NCBI GenBank assembly: GCA_965268275.1
Contig: OZ254168.1
Span: 62,001-126,000, forward strand
DNA from: AAA044-D11 sp965268275
GTDB lineage: Bacteria > Actinomycetota > Actinomycetes > Nanopelagicales > Nanopelagicaceae
Direction of reading: 5' to 3'
Length of the DNA stretch: 64,000 nucleotides
Below are positions 8,889 through 17,226 of the stretch, in pieces (within the stretch, counting starts at the first letter, position 1; each line of letters opens with the position of its first letter). A program made the translations under genes and the position numbers. The notes under the pieces were generated by a model that saw only the letters and a list, made by a program, of their open reading frames with translations, was not told the origin of the DNA and made no database searches.

Positions 8889-9627
8889 TCCGATGTCTCT
8901 CGATTTCAGTCATAAGTTCAACAATCCCAGTTCCATTCTGCATCGCACCTAGTAATACTGGAGGAGTCCAAGGCTTTCCTGCAACTGTTTTTGGCGGCGA
9001 CATTTCAATTGAACGTGAAATATCTTGGGCAGTCTGTGCGGCACCTTCTCGATCCGATTTATTAACCAGATAGATGTCACCAATTTCTAATAACCCAGCT
9101 TTAGATGCCTGTATTCCATCTCCCATTCCAGGAGCCAATACAACAACCACTGTGTCAACAACTCTCATAACATCAACTTCACTCTGGCCAACACCAACTG
9201 TTTCAACAATAATGAAATCAAACTTTGCAATTTTAGTTAATTGCAAGACAGCTTTAGTGCTTGCAGATAATCCGCCAAGATGTCCTCTAGTGGCGAGTGA
9301 ACGAATAAAGACCTTCGAATCAGTGAAGTGATCTGTTAAACGAATTCGATCTCCAAGGAGTGCGCCTCCAGTTATTGGCGAGGATGGATCTACTGCAAGA
9401 ACTGCAACTGAGAAATTTCTTTCTCTTAATAATTTAATTAGAGCATCAACCGTGGTTGATTTACCAACACCAGGTGCACCAGTTATTCCGATTACTTGCG
9501 CATCGCTTCCCGCTTCAATTTCAAATGCAATACCCGTATTTTCAATAACTGTAATTGCCTTTGCCAACGCCTGCCGGTCACCATTGCGCACTTGGCTTAG
9601 GAGTTCGGAGTTATCGATTTGGCTCAT
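8881..9627 (-). CDS. MeaB/ArgK-family GTPase, mutase chaperone
   Basis: 248-residue G3E P-loop GTPase. Family members gate adenosylcobalamin loading and protect B12-dependent acyl-CoA mutases. Walker A in TGAPGVGKSTTVDAL, VDPSSPITGGALLGDRIRL (switch region), ETVGVGQSEVDV (Walker B/switch II), and NKSD as the guanine-specificity motif. It is shorter than the ~310-330 residues of MeaB because the C-terminal dimerization arm is reduced. Divergent from the B12-binding subunit across 42 bases; a TAGGGT hexamer sits 7 bases upstream of the ATG, suggesting a leaderless message. Tight linkage with both mutase subunits makes the chaperone role very likely. Confidence 0.93.
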   Translation of the reverse strand: MSQIDNSELLSQVRNGDRQALAKAITVIENTGIAFEIEAGSDAQVIGITGAPGVGKSTTVDALIKLLRERNFSVAVLAVDPSSPITGGALLGDRIRLTDHFTDSKVFIRSLATRGHLGGLSASTKAVLQLTKIAKFDFIIVETVGVGQSEVDVMRVVDTVVVVLAPGMGDGIQASKAGLLEIGDIYLVNKSDREGAAQTAQDISRSIEMSPPKTVAGKPWTPPVLLGAMQNGTGIVELMTEIERHRNV

Positions 9628-9634
9628 ATGCCAA

Positions 9635-9640
9635 ACCCTA
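9635..9640 (-). promoter_or_regulatory. Putative leaderless -10 (MeaB-type GTPase)
   Basis: TAGGGT on the minus strand, 7 bases before ATG 9627, facing the promoter at 9658 in a 42-base gap. Confidence 0.5.
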
Positions 9641-9657
9641 CGACATATTTCTCGTGA

Positions 9658-9663
9658 TAAGTT
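9658..9663 (+). promoter_or_regulatory. Putative leaderless -10 (mutase small subunit)
   Basis: TAAGTT, 6 bases before ATG 9670; part of the recurrent TANNNT pattern. Confidence 0.5.
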
Positions 9664-9669
9664 GGGCCC

Positions 9670-10095
9670 ATGGCTGAAATGTCTGAAACAACCAATTCGG
9701 TTCCAATTCGTGTTGTAGTTGCTAAGCCCGGGCTAGATGGACATGACCGCGGTGCGAAAGTTGTAGCTAGGGCACTTAGAGATGCCGGGTGCGAAGTTAT
9801 TTACACCGGACTGCACCAAAGCCCAGAACAAATAATCGCAACAGCACTTCAAGAAGATGTTCAGGCAATCGGTCTCTCAATTCTTTCCGGTGCCCACATG
9901 ACGATTTTTGATCGAATTATGAAACTCTTAAAGGAAAATAAAGCCGAGAGCATTGTTGTTTTTGGTGGTGGAATTATTCCGGAAGCTGACAAAGTTTCAC
10001 TTAAAGCTATGGGCGTTGGTGAAATCTTTACACCTGGCACACCAACAACAGAGATTATTTCTTGGCTACAAAACGCAGTAACAGCCCGCGCTTAA
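9670..10095 (+). CDS. B12-binding (small) subunit of acyl-CoA mutase
   Basis: 141-residue free-standing cobalamin-binding domain. The DGHDRGAKVVARAL stretch gives the D-x-H-x-x-G motif whose His coordinates cobalt from below; LSILSGAH and VFGGGIIP supply the S-x-L and G-G motifs that hold the nucleotide tail. It would pair with the large subunit at 5809. Large and small subunits as separate genes is the isobutyryl-CoA / 2-hydroxyisobutyryl-CoA mutase arrangement and is also found in some archaeal methylmalonyl-CoA mutases. Odd feature: two opposite-strand genes lie between the subunits. A TAAGTT hexamer ends 6 bases before the ATG. The stop abuts the kynureninase stop with no gap. Confidence 0.95.
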   Translation: MAEMSETTNSVPIRVVVAKPGLDGHDRGAKVVARALRDAGCEVIYTGLHQSPEQIIATALQEDVQAIGLSILSGAHMTIFDRIMKLLKENKAESIVVFGGGIIPEADKVSLKAMGVGEIFTPGTPTTEIISWLQNAVTARA

Positions 10096-11370
10096 TTAAG
10101 TTACTTTAGAATTCGTATTCGAAATCTTTTTGTAATCTCCTGAGGCAACTAAATCTTTTAGCCTTGAAAAACCATCCCAAATTTCAGCATATGAGTTTTG
10201 AAGCGGAGAAATCGCTAATCTAACTGAGTTCGGCGCACGATAATCCGGAATCACATTTGCTAATTGTCGAAGCGCAAATGCAATTTGTTTACCATCTGGA
10301 TGAACTAATGAAACGTGGCCACCGCGCCATTTAGCTTCTCTTGGCGTATTCAATGTAAATCCAAGGTCAGCTAGCCAGGCATCATAAAGATCAATCATCA
10401 TCTGGGTTCCGGTTGCACACTTTGCCTCGATATTTGTAATTCCGGCTTTTTCAATAATTCCAAAAGAAGATTGCACAGAGCGAAGTGCAATTATCGAAGG
10501 AGTTGCGATTTGGAATCCCGCTAGACCTTCAGCTTTCTTAAATGTTGGGCCCATATCGAACATGTTCTCTTGGGCATGCCAACCTTGAATTGGAACTTGT
10601 AATTCCTTCTGAACTCGCTTGGAAACATATAACCAACCAGGAGAACCCGGTCCAGAGAACCCAAATTTATATGTGCAACCGACCGCAAGATCGACACCAT
10701 CTTTATCAAATTGCAGATCAATGGCACCAATTGCATGACTGCAATCCCAAATAGCAAATGCTCCATACTTTCGGGCGACATCGGTTAGTGCTTTGATTTC
10801 ATTGCGGGCACCTGCTCGATATTGAATAACTTCAAATGTCACAAAGGCAACATCTTCACTCATATATTTTTCTAAAATTTCTGGCGTGATTCGCTCGTGC
10901 TGGGAAATAGCAGGATCTTCATTATTTATAATTACAAGATTTAATCCACGCTCTTTGGCATATCCCTGCAAGATATAACGATCAGTTGGGAAATTCGCGG
11001 CATCAATGATTATGGTTTTGCGGTCAGGGCGTGCAGCAAGTGCTGCGCCAGCTAGTTGGTAGAAATTTACAGATGTTGTGTCGGTTACTAAAACTTGTCC
11101 CGCTGCTGCACCAAGAGTTGTGCGCCCCAGTAAATCTCCGGTCGCAAATGGTTCTTCAATCCAATCGCTCCAGCCTTCGACAACTTTTGCACCCCAATCA
11201 TTAAGGAGATAATCATTGATTACCTTGATTGTTTGCTTTGGTAGCCGACCCAATGAATTTCCATCTAAGTAACAAATTTCTGGGTCATTAATTATGAATT
11301 CATCTCGGAATTTTGCCAGTGGGTCTTTGGCATCTAGATCGAGCGCATATTGCCTATTTGTTACGTCCAT
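10096..11370 (-). CDS. kynU: Kynureninase
   Basis: 424-residue PLP fold-type I enzyme that hydrolyses L-kynurenine to anthranilate + alanine (or 3-hydroxykynurenine to 3-hydroxyanthranilate). DGNSLGRLPKQT at 36-47 is a family hallmark; NFPTDRY, the PLP-ring Asp209 in DCSHAIG, the Schiff-base Lys235 in GCTYKFGFSGPGSPGWLY, and RGGHVSLVHP near the C-terminus are all present at normal length. Divergent from the ABC-F gene across 36 bases, with TACAGT 6 bases before its ATG. No tryptophan dioxygenase lies in the window, but an arylformamidase-like hydrolase is at 38055 and an aminobenzoate-type CoA ligase at 7299. Catabolic use of kynurenine is more likely than NAD synthesis, but not shown. Confidence 0.92.
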   Translation of the reverse strand: MDVTNRQYALDLDAKDPLAKFRDEFIINDPEICYLDGNSLGRLPKQTIKVINDYLLNDWGAKVVEGWSDWIEEPFATGDLLGRTTLGAAAGQVLVTDTTSVNFYQLAGAALAARPDRKTIIIDAANFPTDRYILQGYAKERGLNLVIINNEDPAISQHERITPEILEKYMSEDVAFVTFEVIQYRAGARNEIKALTDVARKYGAFAIWDCSHAIGAIDLQFDKDGVDLAVGCTYKFGFSGPGSPGWLYVSKRVQKELQVPIQGWHAQENMFDMGPTFKKAEGLAGFQIATPSIIALRSVQSSFGIIEKAGITNIEAKCATGTQMMIDLYDAWLADLGFTLNTPREAKWRGGHVSLVHPDGKQIAFALRQLANVIPDYRAPNSVRLAISPLQNSYAEIWDGFSRLKDLVASGDYKKISNTNSKVT

Positions 11371-11376
11371 TTTCCA

Positions 11377-11382
11377 ACTGTA
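11377..11382 (-). promoter_or_regulatory. Putative leaderless -10 (kynU)
   Basis: TACAGT on the minus strand, 6 bases before ATG 11370. Confidence 0.45.
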
Positions 11383-11394
11383 GCAATAGTCAAA

Positions 11395-11400
11395 TACCCT
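11395..11400 (+). promoter_or_regulatory. Putative leaderless -10 (ABC-F)
   Basis: TACCCT, 6 bases before ATG 11407; decides that start over the upstream in-frame codon. Confidence 0.5.
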
Positions 11401-11406
11401 TGCACA

Positions 11407-13188
11407 ATGGCCGTCAATAATTTGTTGAATCTAGAATCGGTCTCCAAATCTTTCGATATTCGAGCGTTGTTAGATGGCGTTTCACTCGGGGTAAATGCCG
11501 GTGATCGAATCGGAATTGTTGGCAGAAATGGTGGCGGCAAAAGCACGCTGATTAAAGTCATGGCTGGAATCGAAACACCAGACTCTGGACGAGTTTCAAA
11601 GGCAGGTTCAATAAATATTGGTTTATTGGGACAGAGCGATGATTCAGATGAAGATTCGTTGGTGCGCGATGTCGTCCTTGGAGATTTAGCAACTCATGAA
11701 TGGGCAGGTAATTCAAAAGTTCGAGAAGTTCTAACCGGATTATTCGGTGGCATTAGCGAAGAGTTGCTTGATCGAAAGATCTCTCATTTATCAGGTGGTG
11801 AACGTCGCCGGGTTAATTTGGCAAAGTTGCTAATCGCTGATCTTGATCTGGTTTTATTAGATGAACCAACAAACCACTTAGATGTCGAAGGTGTTTCATG
11901 GCTTGCCCAATATTTAAAGCGCAATACAAAATTAGCGGTAGTAGTGATAACGCACGATCGCTGGTTCTTGGATGAAGTCTCGGATCAAATTTGGGAAGTT
12001 GTAGATGGAAGCGTCCTGGCTTATGACGGTGGATATTCAGCATATGTTCTATCGAAAGCAGAACGTTCACGCCAGTTAACGGTTGAAGATGGCAAACGAA
12101 ACATGCTGATTCGTAAAGAACTTGCCTGGCTTCGAAGGGGTGCACCTGCTCGAACCGCAAAACCTAAATTTAGAATCGATGCTGCTAACACTTTGATTGC
12201 AAATGAACCACCACCTAGAAATGAGACCGAACTTCTAAATTTTGCAGCAAATAGATTAGGCAATACAGTTTTTGAAATTCACCAAGCAACGATTAAAGCT
12301 GGCGAAAAAATGATTCTGGAAAACCTGTATTGGAACATTGGGCCTGGTGATCGCATTGGTGTCGTAGGTGTAAATGGCGCTGGCAAAACAACTTTGTTTA
12401 GAGCTTTGCTTGGTCAGATCGGTTCAGCCGCTGGCAAAATAACAACGGGAGTAACGGTTAAAGCTGCTTTTCTTTCACAACATCTTGAAGAGTTAGATCC
12501 AACTTGGCGGGTTCTTGAGGCAGTAGAAAAAGTTGCAAACCAAGTTCAGTTAGGGAACGGAAAAGAGCTATCGGCAAGTCAACTCTGCGAAAAGTTAGGT
12601 TTCAATACAGATTCGCAGTGGACTCCGGTTGGAGATTTGTCGGGTGGTGAACGCCGCAGGCTGCAATTAACTCGGTTACTGATGGACAGCCCAAATGTTT
12701 TATTGCTTGATGAACCAACAAATGATTTCGATGTCGAAACTCTTACTGCACTTGAAGATCTTCTTGATTCTTTTGGTGGAACACTTTTAGTGATTTCGCA
12801 CGATAGATATTTTCTAGAGCGAGTATGTGATCGCTTTGTTGGCCTGTTAGGTGATTCAAAGTTACGCGATTTGCCCGGTGGAATTGATGAATATTTAAAG
12901 CTTCGTGCCAGATCCATTGAACCCAGCGGGTCTGCAACACCAAAGGTAAAGACATCGAATATTGCAGAAATCAAAGAAGTGCGTAAAGAGATTGCGAAAT
13001 ATGAGCGCCAAATTGCAAAATTGGAAGCACAAATTCTTGAGTTAGAAAGTCAACAGAGTGAACTAGCTTTTGATCACGAAAAATTGGCGCAGAACATGGA
13101 AGAATTAGGAAAGTTAACTGAAGAAAAGTCTGGAATTGAAGAGAGTTGGTTGCAGGCTAATACAAGTTTGGAAGGTCTTGAAAATTAA
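11407..13188 (+). CDS. ABC-F family ATPase (Uup/EttA-like ribosome factor)
   Basis: 593 residues with two ABC cassettes and no membrane segments, as in ABC-F proteins that act on the ribosomal E site (translation quality control or antibiotic protection). First cassette: GRNGGGKST (39-47), signature LSGGERRRVNLAKLL, Walker B LVLLDEPTNHLD. Second: GVNGAGKTT, LSGGERRRLQLTRLL, VLLLDEPTNDFD. The C-terminal ~80 residues are a Lys/Glu-rich coiled coil, which favours a Uup-type protein. The frame is open back to 11350, but ATG 11407 has TACCCT 6 bases upstream (leaderless pattern) and begins just ahead of the first cassette. Its end overlaps the start of the DMT transporter. Confidence 0.9.
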   Translation: MAVNNLLNLESVSKSFDIRALLDGVSLGVNAGDRIGIVGRNGGGKSTLIKVMAGIETPDSGRVSKAGSINIGLLGQSDDSDEDSLVRDVVLGDLATHEWAGNSKVREVLTGLFGGISEELLDRKISHLSGGERRRVNLAKLLIADLDLVLLDEPTNHLDVEGVSWLAQYLKRNTKLAVVVITHDRWFLDEVSDQIWEVVDGSVLAYDGGYSAYVLSKAERSRQLTVEDGKRNMLIRKELAWLRRGAPARTAKPKFRIDAANTLIANEPPPRNETELLNFAANRLGNTVFEIHQATIKAGEKMILENLYWNIGPGDRIGVVGVNGAGKTTLFRALLGQIGSAAGKITTGVTVKAAFLSQHLEELDPTWRVLEAVEKVANQVQLGNGKELSASQLCEKLGFNTDSQWTPVGDLSGGERRRLQLTRLLMDSPNVLLLDEPTNDFDVETLTALEDLLDSFGGTLLVISHDRYFLERVCDRFVGLLGDSKLRDLPGGIDEYLKLRARSIEPSGSATPKVKTSNIAEIKEVRKEIAKYERQIAKLEAQILELESQQSELAFDHEKLAQNMEELGKLTEEKSGIEESWLQANTSLEGLEN

Positions 13189-14134
13189 GAGCACACAATC
13201 ACAAACCGCCAGACTTGAAGCGCTTGCTGCAATTTCTGGTGTATTGATCGCCCTGCAATCGCGTGCAAATGGTGAACTCTCACATTTATTAGGTAATAGC
13301 ACTGAAGCCGCTCTTGTTTCATTTGGTTCAGGCTTAATCGTTATTTCCTTGATTGCGCCCTTTAACAAATCAATTAAAACTGGAATCAAAAACCTTCGAG
13401 CTGCAGTTGCCGTAAAGCAAATTCCAAGATGGCGACTTTTCGCTGGTGTTCTCGGTGGAAGTTTTGTTGCCTTGCAGACCCAAGTAGTGCCACTCATTGG
13501 TGTTGCTCTTTATTCAGTTGCATCAATTGCCGGTCAAACCGCGATGTCACTAGTCGTGGATCGAATCGGCTTAACTGGTGGTGGCAAGAAGCTGATTTCG
13601 AAACGTCGAGTAACTGCTGCGCTGATAACAGTTTTTGCAGTTTTTATCTCTGCGCTAGATCGAATCTCCTTAGCCTCCTTTTCAGTATTCGCAGTCGCCT
13701 TAGCAACTTTGGCTGGTGCTTTGGTGGGCGTTCAACGTGCGCTTAATGGCCAGATCAACGAATACTCAAAGGCAAGTTTCACAACATCGCTACTAAATTT
13801 CTTCATGGGAACCTCAATATTGGCACTCATGTTATTCGCGCTTCTAATTTTTAATGGAGATGAAATAGTTCCACTTCCAAGTGGACCCTGGTGGATTTAT
13901 ACCGGAGGAACAGTTGGAGTTATTTACATCGCTTTTACTTCAACAATTGTTCAACACCTAGGTGTTTTAACATTCACACTATTTAGCGTTGGTGGCACTT
14001 TAATCGGCTCACTATTAATCGATTTGATATCTCCAACAAATGGAAACACAGTTTCTTGGTATCTCGTTTCAGGAATCCTGATGACTTATCTAGGGGTTGT
14101 TATTGGTGGGCAGTCAAGATTATTTAAGCGCTAA
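13178..14134 (+). CDS. DMT-superfamily transporter, YdcZ (DUF606) tandem type
   Basis: About 318 residues, ten hydrophobic segments built as two related halves, as in actinobacterial tandem YdcZ/DUF606 proteins. Both halves start with LEALAAISGVLIALQSRANGEL-like and ALVGVQRALNGQI-like segments, which match each other. Transported compound unknown. Start uncertain: TTG 13178 (GGAAGG only 2 bases away) or TTG 13136; both overlap the ABC-F gene, so translational coupling is likely. It shares four bases (14131-14134) with the convergent malic enzyme. Confidence 0.8.
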   Translation: MKIKSTQSQTARLEALAAISGVLIALQSRANGELSHLLGNSTEAALVSFGSGLIVISLIAPFNKSIKTGIKNLRAAVAVKQIPRWRLFAGVLGGSFVALQTQVVPLIGVALYSVASIAGQTAMSLVVDRIGLTGGGKKLISKRRVTAALITVFAVFISALDRISLASFSVFAVALATLAGALVGVQRALNGQINEYSKASFTTSLLNFFMGTSILALMLFALLIFNGDEIVPLPSGPWWIYTGGTVGVIYIAFTSTIVQHLGVLTFTLFSVGGTLIGSLLIDLISPTNGNTVSWYLVSGILMTYLGVVIGGQSRLFKR

Positions 14135-15513
14135 GCTCGACCAGCAAGCTTTACAGCATCTGCAACTTTGGTAACTACTTGGGTGTCAAAAACACTTGGC
14201 ACAATAAAGTTTGCGTTTAACTGATCCGAGGTAACACAAGAAGAGATAGCAGTTGCAGCCGCAACCAACATTGAATCAGTAATTTTTGTGATGCGTCCAT
14301 CAAGCAGACCGCGGAAGATTCCTGGGAATGCTAATACGTTGTTAATTTGGTTTGGTTGATCACTTCGACCAGTAGCAACAACTGCTGCATATTTACGGGC
14401 AATTGCTGGATCAATTTCAGGATCTGGATTTGCTAGCGCGAAAACAATCGAACCCGAAGCCATTGCAGCAACATCCGATTCTTTCAAAACATTCGGAGCA
14501 CTGACGCCAATAAAGATATCGGCGCCGACCATCGCTTCGGAGATATTTCCGCTGAAATTTCCTGGTGAACAATTATCTACAAACCAGGTGCGCATCTCTT
14601 CATCGCCAGCTTTATGCTCGGAGACAAGACCGTCTTTATCAAATCCAATAATATTTTTAGCACCACTTGCAACCAACAACCGCGCAATTGCAGTTCCTGC
14701 AGCTCCGGCACCGCTCATAACTATTTTTGTCTTTGCTAAATCTTTCTTTACGAATTTAAGAGCATTAGTAAGTGCTGCAAGCACAACGATTGCGGTTCCG
14801 TGTTGGTCATCATGAAAAACTGGAATATCTAGAAGATCGCGCAAGCGGCGTTCAACTTCAAAACAACGAGGCGCAGAAATATCTTCTAAGTTAATGCCCC
14901 CATAAACCGGCGCAATGATTTGAACTGTTCTAACAATCTCGTCCACATCTTGGGTATCCAAGCAAACTGGCCAAGCATCAACATCTGCGAATCTCTTGAA
15001 TAGTGCGGCCTTACCTTCCATAACTGGAAGCGCAGCTTCTGGCCCAATGTTTCCAAGACCCAATACGGCAGAACCATCTGTAACGACTGCAACAGTATTT
15101 CTCTTAATAGTTAGGCGACGCGCATCTGATTTATCGGCAGCAATAGCTTGTGAAATACGCGCGACACCTGGGGTGTAGGCACGAGATAAATCATCACGAG
15201 TCTTTAGCGGGACTTTCGATTGAATTTCAATCTTGCCACCAAGGTGCAATAAGAAAGTGCGATCACTAACTTTGCGAACTGTGAGTTCTGGATGGCTGGC
15301 GATTGAAGCAGTGATTGCTTCAGCATGTTCAGCATCGATTGCATCGCAAGTTACATCTATGACAACGTGATCTAAAAATGATTCAACAACGTCAAGCGCA
15401 GTGATAGCAGCACCCGCAGCAGTAATTGCAGTTGTAACTTCAGCAACTGGTTGCGCAGAAGGAGGACCTTCAACACGAATCGTAATTCCGTATCCTGGAC
15501 TCGTTGATGCCAT
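14131..15513 (-). CDS. NAD(P)-dependent malic enzyme with N-terminal ACT domain
   Basis: 460 residues; oxidative decarboxylation of malate to pyruvate. The N-terminal ~80 residues (GYGITIRVEG...SHPELTVRKV) look like an ACT regulatory domain. The malic-enzyme core follows: YTPGVARIS with the catalytic Tyr, GKAALFKRFADVDAWP with the catalytic Lys, EDISAPRCFEVE and FHDDQHGTAIV with metal-ligand acids, then the nucleotide-binding MSGAGAAGTAIARLL. The ACT domain suggests amino-acid control, although the ligand is unknown. Start ATG 15513, 3 bases after the upp stop, so upp and this gene are probably one transcript. Confidence 0.93.
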   Translation of the reverse strand: MASTSPGYGITIRVEGPPSAQPVAEVTTAITAAGAAITALDVVESFLDHVVIDVTCDAIDAEHAEAITASIASHPELTVRKVSDRTFLLHLGGKIEIQSKVPLKTRDDLSRAYTPGVARISQAIAADKSDARRLTIKRNTVAVVTDGSAVLGLGNIGPEAALPVMEGKAALFKRFADVDAWPVCLDTQDVDEIVRTVQIIAPVYGGINLEDISAPRCFEVERRLRDLLDIPVFHDDQHGTAIVVLAALTNALKFVKKDLAKTKIVMSGAGAAGTAIARLLVASGAKNIIGFDKDGLVSEHKAGDEEMRTWFVDNCSPGNFSGNISEAMVGADIFIGVSAPNVLKESDVAAMASGSIVFALANPDPEIDPAIARKYAAVVATGRSDQPNQINNVLAFPGIFRGLLDGRITKITDSMLVAAATAISSCVTSDQLNANFIVPSVFDTQVVTKVADAVKLAGRA

Positions 15514-15516
15514 GTA

Positions 15517-16155
15517 TTACACGACTCCGTATAAACGATCGCCGGCATCGCCCAAACCAGGAACGATATAACCTTTTTCATTTAACTTTTCGTCAAGAGC
15601 GCCTGTAACAATTGTTATTGGCAAGTTCTTTCCAGCAAATTCTTTTTCTAGAAGTGCAATTCCTTCAGGTGCTGCCAAGATTGTTATTGCAGTTATGTCT
15701 TTGGCGCCGCGTTCAAGCAAATAATTAATTGCAGCAATTAAAGTTCCACCAGTTGCAAGCATCGGATCAAGGATGTAGCACTGACGCCCAGTTAAATCAT
15801 CAGGCAAGCGATTGGCATATGTGGATGGCTTTAAAGTGTCGTGATCGCGAATCATTCCGAGAAAACCAACTTCAGCTGTCGGCATTAAACGCGTCATTCC
15901 TTCGAGCATTCCCAGCCCAGCGCGCAGAATTGGAACAACTACAGGTCTTGGTTTTGTAAGTTCGACACCTTCGGCCATTGCAACCGGTGTCTTAACTTTT
16001 ACTGGTGTTGTTCGAACTTCTCTTGTTGCTTCGTAAGCCAATAAAGTAACGATTTCTTCAGTTAATTGGCGAAAAGTTGGAGAATTAGTTTTTTCATCCC
16101 GCAGCACTGTTAATTTGTGTGCAAGCAACGGATGGTTCGCTACATGAATCTTCAC
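15517..16155 (-). CDS. upp: Uracil phosphoribosyltransferase
   Basis: 212 residues; uracil + PRPP to UMP + PPi, pyrimidine salvage. PRPP-binding loop LDPMLATGGTLIAAI, the N-terminal KIHVANHPLLAHKLTVLRD and the C-terminal GLGDAGDRLYGVV are standard for Upp, as is the length. Start GTG 16155 has TAAGGT 7 bases upstream (leaderless pattern). Divergent from the tadA-associated gene; followed closely by malic enzyme. Confidence 0.96.
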   Translation of the reverse strand: MKIHVANHPLLAHKLTVLRDEKTNSPTFRQLTEEIVTLLAYEATREVRTTPVKVKTPVAMAEGVELTKPRPVVVPILRAGLGMLEGMTRLMPTAEVGFLGMIRDHDTLKPSTYANRLPDDLTGRQCYILDPMLATGGTLIAAINYLLERGAKDITAITILAAPEGIALLEKEFAGKNLPITIVTGALDEKLNEKGYIVPGLGDAGDRLYGVV

Positions 16156-16162
16156 GACTCAT

Positions 16163-16168
16163 ACCTTA
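16163..16168 (-). promoter_or_regulatory. Putative leaderless -10 (upp)
   Basis: TAAGGT on the minus strand, 7 bases before GTG 16155. Confidence 0.45.
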
Positions 16169-16239
16169 CTCGCGCTTGTGGGGCTTGTCGCATGCCCGCT
16201 TTAGTGTCAGTATTGAAGCCTGCATTAATAGGACCGGGG

Positions 16240-16725
16240 GTGAGCGCATTGAGTACCGAGACTAACGGGACTGAAGATTTTGGGATTATTGCGTGGCACG
16301 AAGATGGTCGCTGGAATGTGTCGGAACTAACTCATACCAGAGATATCGGTTCAATCATGGATCAACTTAATTCGCAAGCGACTAACGGCGGAGCTATCGC
16401 GTTGATTGCAATTGAAGAAGACTTTTTTGTTGTTGCTCGAGCGCTCGGCTCTCAAATGCAAATGATGATTAGCGATGTCACATATGCACTCGAATCTGAT
16501 TTGGCAGCCGACTTACTTGAAATGTTAGATCTGCCATTTCCAGAAGAAGATGATGATTCACAACCTGGCGGCGATATTGATTTACTTGCAGATCTTGGCA
16601 TGAGTGCGATGGAACTTGAAGCGCTCTGTGATGACCCAGAACTATTTCCCGATGAACAATTAGATGCAATTGCTTCAAGACTTGGTTTCGGAAATCAATT
16701 CGCTGAACTTTACGAGAGTCAATAA
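16240..16725 (+). CDS. tRNA adenosine deaminase-associated protein
   Basis: About 161 residues, acidic, matching the actinobacterial family always found beside tadA. FGIIAWHEDGRWNVSEL at the N-terminus, a central DLAADLLEMLDLPFPEEDDD and a C-terminal CDDPELFPDEQLDAIASRLGF are its features. Molecular role unknown; it presumably supports wobble A-to-I editing or TadA stability. Start: GTG 16240 has AGGA 6 bases upstream; TTG 16213 (after TAGTGT) and TTG 16249 are alternatives. Ends 3 bases before tadA. Confidence 0.88.
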   Translation: MSALSTETNGTEDFGIIAWHEDGRWNVSELTHTRDIGSIMDQLNSQATNGGAIALIAIEEDFFVVARALGSQMQMMISDVTYALESDLAADLLEMLDLPFPEEDDDSQPGGDIDLLADLGMSAMELEALCDDPELFPDEQLDAIASRLGFGNQFAELYESQ

Positions 16726-16728
16726 GCA

Positions 16729-17193
16729 TTGTCTTTAATCTCTAATTCTTATGAAGAGCAAATGCAGCAAGCTTTAGAAATTGCTAAATCCGCGCTCGCA
16801 GCAGGCGATGTTCCAGTCGGCGCACTTGTTTTAAGCCCAGAAGGCAAAGTGATTTCAACCGGCTTTAATCGCCGAGAAATAGATAGCGACCCAAGTGCGC
16901 ACGCTGAAATAGTTGCACTTCGAGAAGCTGCAACTGTAAATAAATCATGGCGTTTAGATGGACACACAATTGTCGTAACACTTGAACCATGTGCAATGTG
17001 TGCAGGTGCAATTGCACAGGCGCGAATAAAGACATTGGTATTTGGTGCATGGGATGCAAAAGCTGGTGCGGTTGGCTCGGTTTGGGATGTTCTGCGTGAT
17101 CCAAGGGCACTGCATCAGGTCGAAGTTATATCTGGTGTAAATGAAAGTGAATGTGCGGCGGTATTAAGCGAGTTCTTCAAGAACAATCGTTAA
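16729..17193 (+). CDS. tadA: tRNA-specific adenosine deaminase
   Basis: 154-residue zinc deaminase that converts A34 to inosine in tRNA-Arg(ACG). HAE in SAHAEIVAL (proton-shuttle Glu) and PCAMC in LEPCAMCAGAI (zinc ligands) are intact, and ARIKTLVFGAWDAKAGAVGS is the typical segment after them. TTG start at 16729, 3 bases after the associated protein. Its substrate tRNA-Arg(ACG) is at 28122 in the same window. Confidence 0.96.
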   Translation: MSLISNSYEEQMQQALEIAKSALAAGDVPVGALVLSPEGKVISTGFNRREIDSDPSAHAEIVALREAATVNKSWRLDGHTIVVTLEPCAMCAGAIAQARIKTLVFGAWDAKAGAVGSVWDVLRDPRALHQVEVISGVNESECAAVLSEFFKNNR

Positions 17194-17214
17194 CGAGCAC
17201 TGCAGTGGCTCGGT

Positions 17215-17220
17215 TACTCT
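17215..17220 (+). promoter_or_regulatory. Putative leaderless -10 (pheA)
   Basis: TACTCT, 6 bases before GTG 17227. Confidence 0.5.
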
Positions 17221-17226
17221 TAACCA

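Noticed and set aside
9628..9669. Cobalamin riboswitch near the B12-dependent mutase
   Set aside because: The gap is 42 bases, too short for the ~200-base element, and there is no B12-box-like sequence at either mutase gene.
10092..10099. TTAATTAA palindrome (also similar at 41836 and 51472)
   Set aside because: Explained by two opposing TAA stop codons meeting; not evidence for an operator or terminator.
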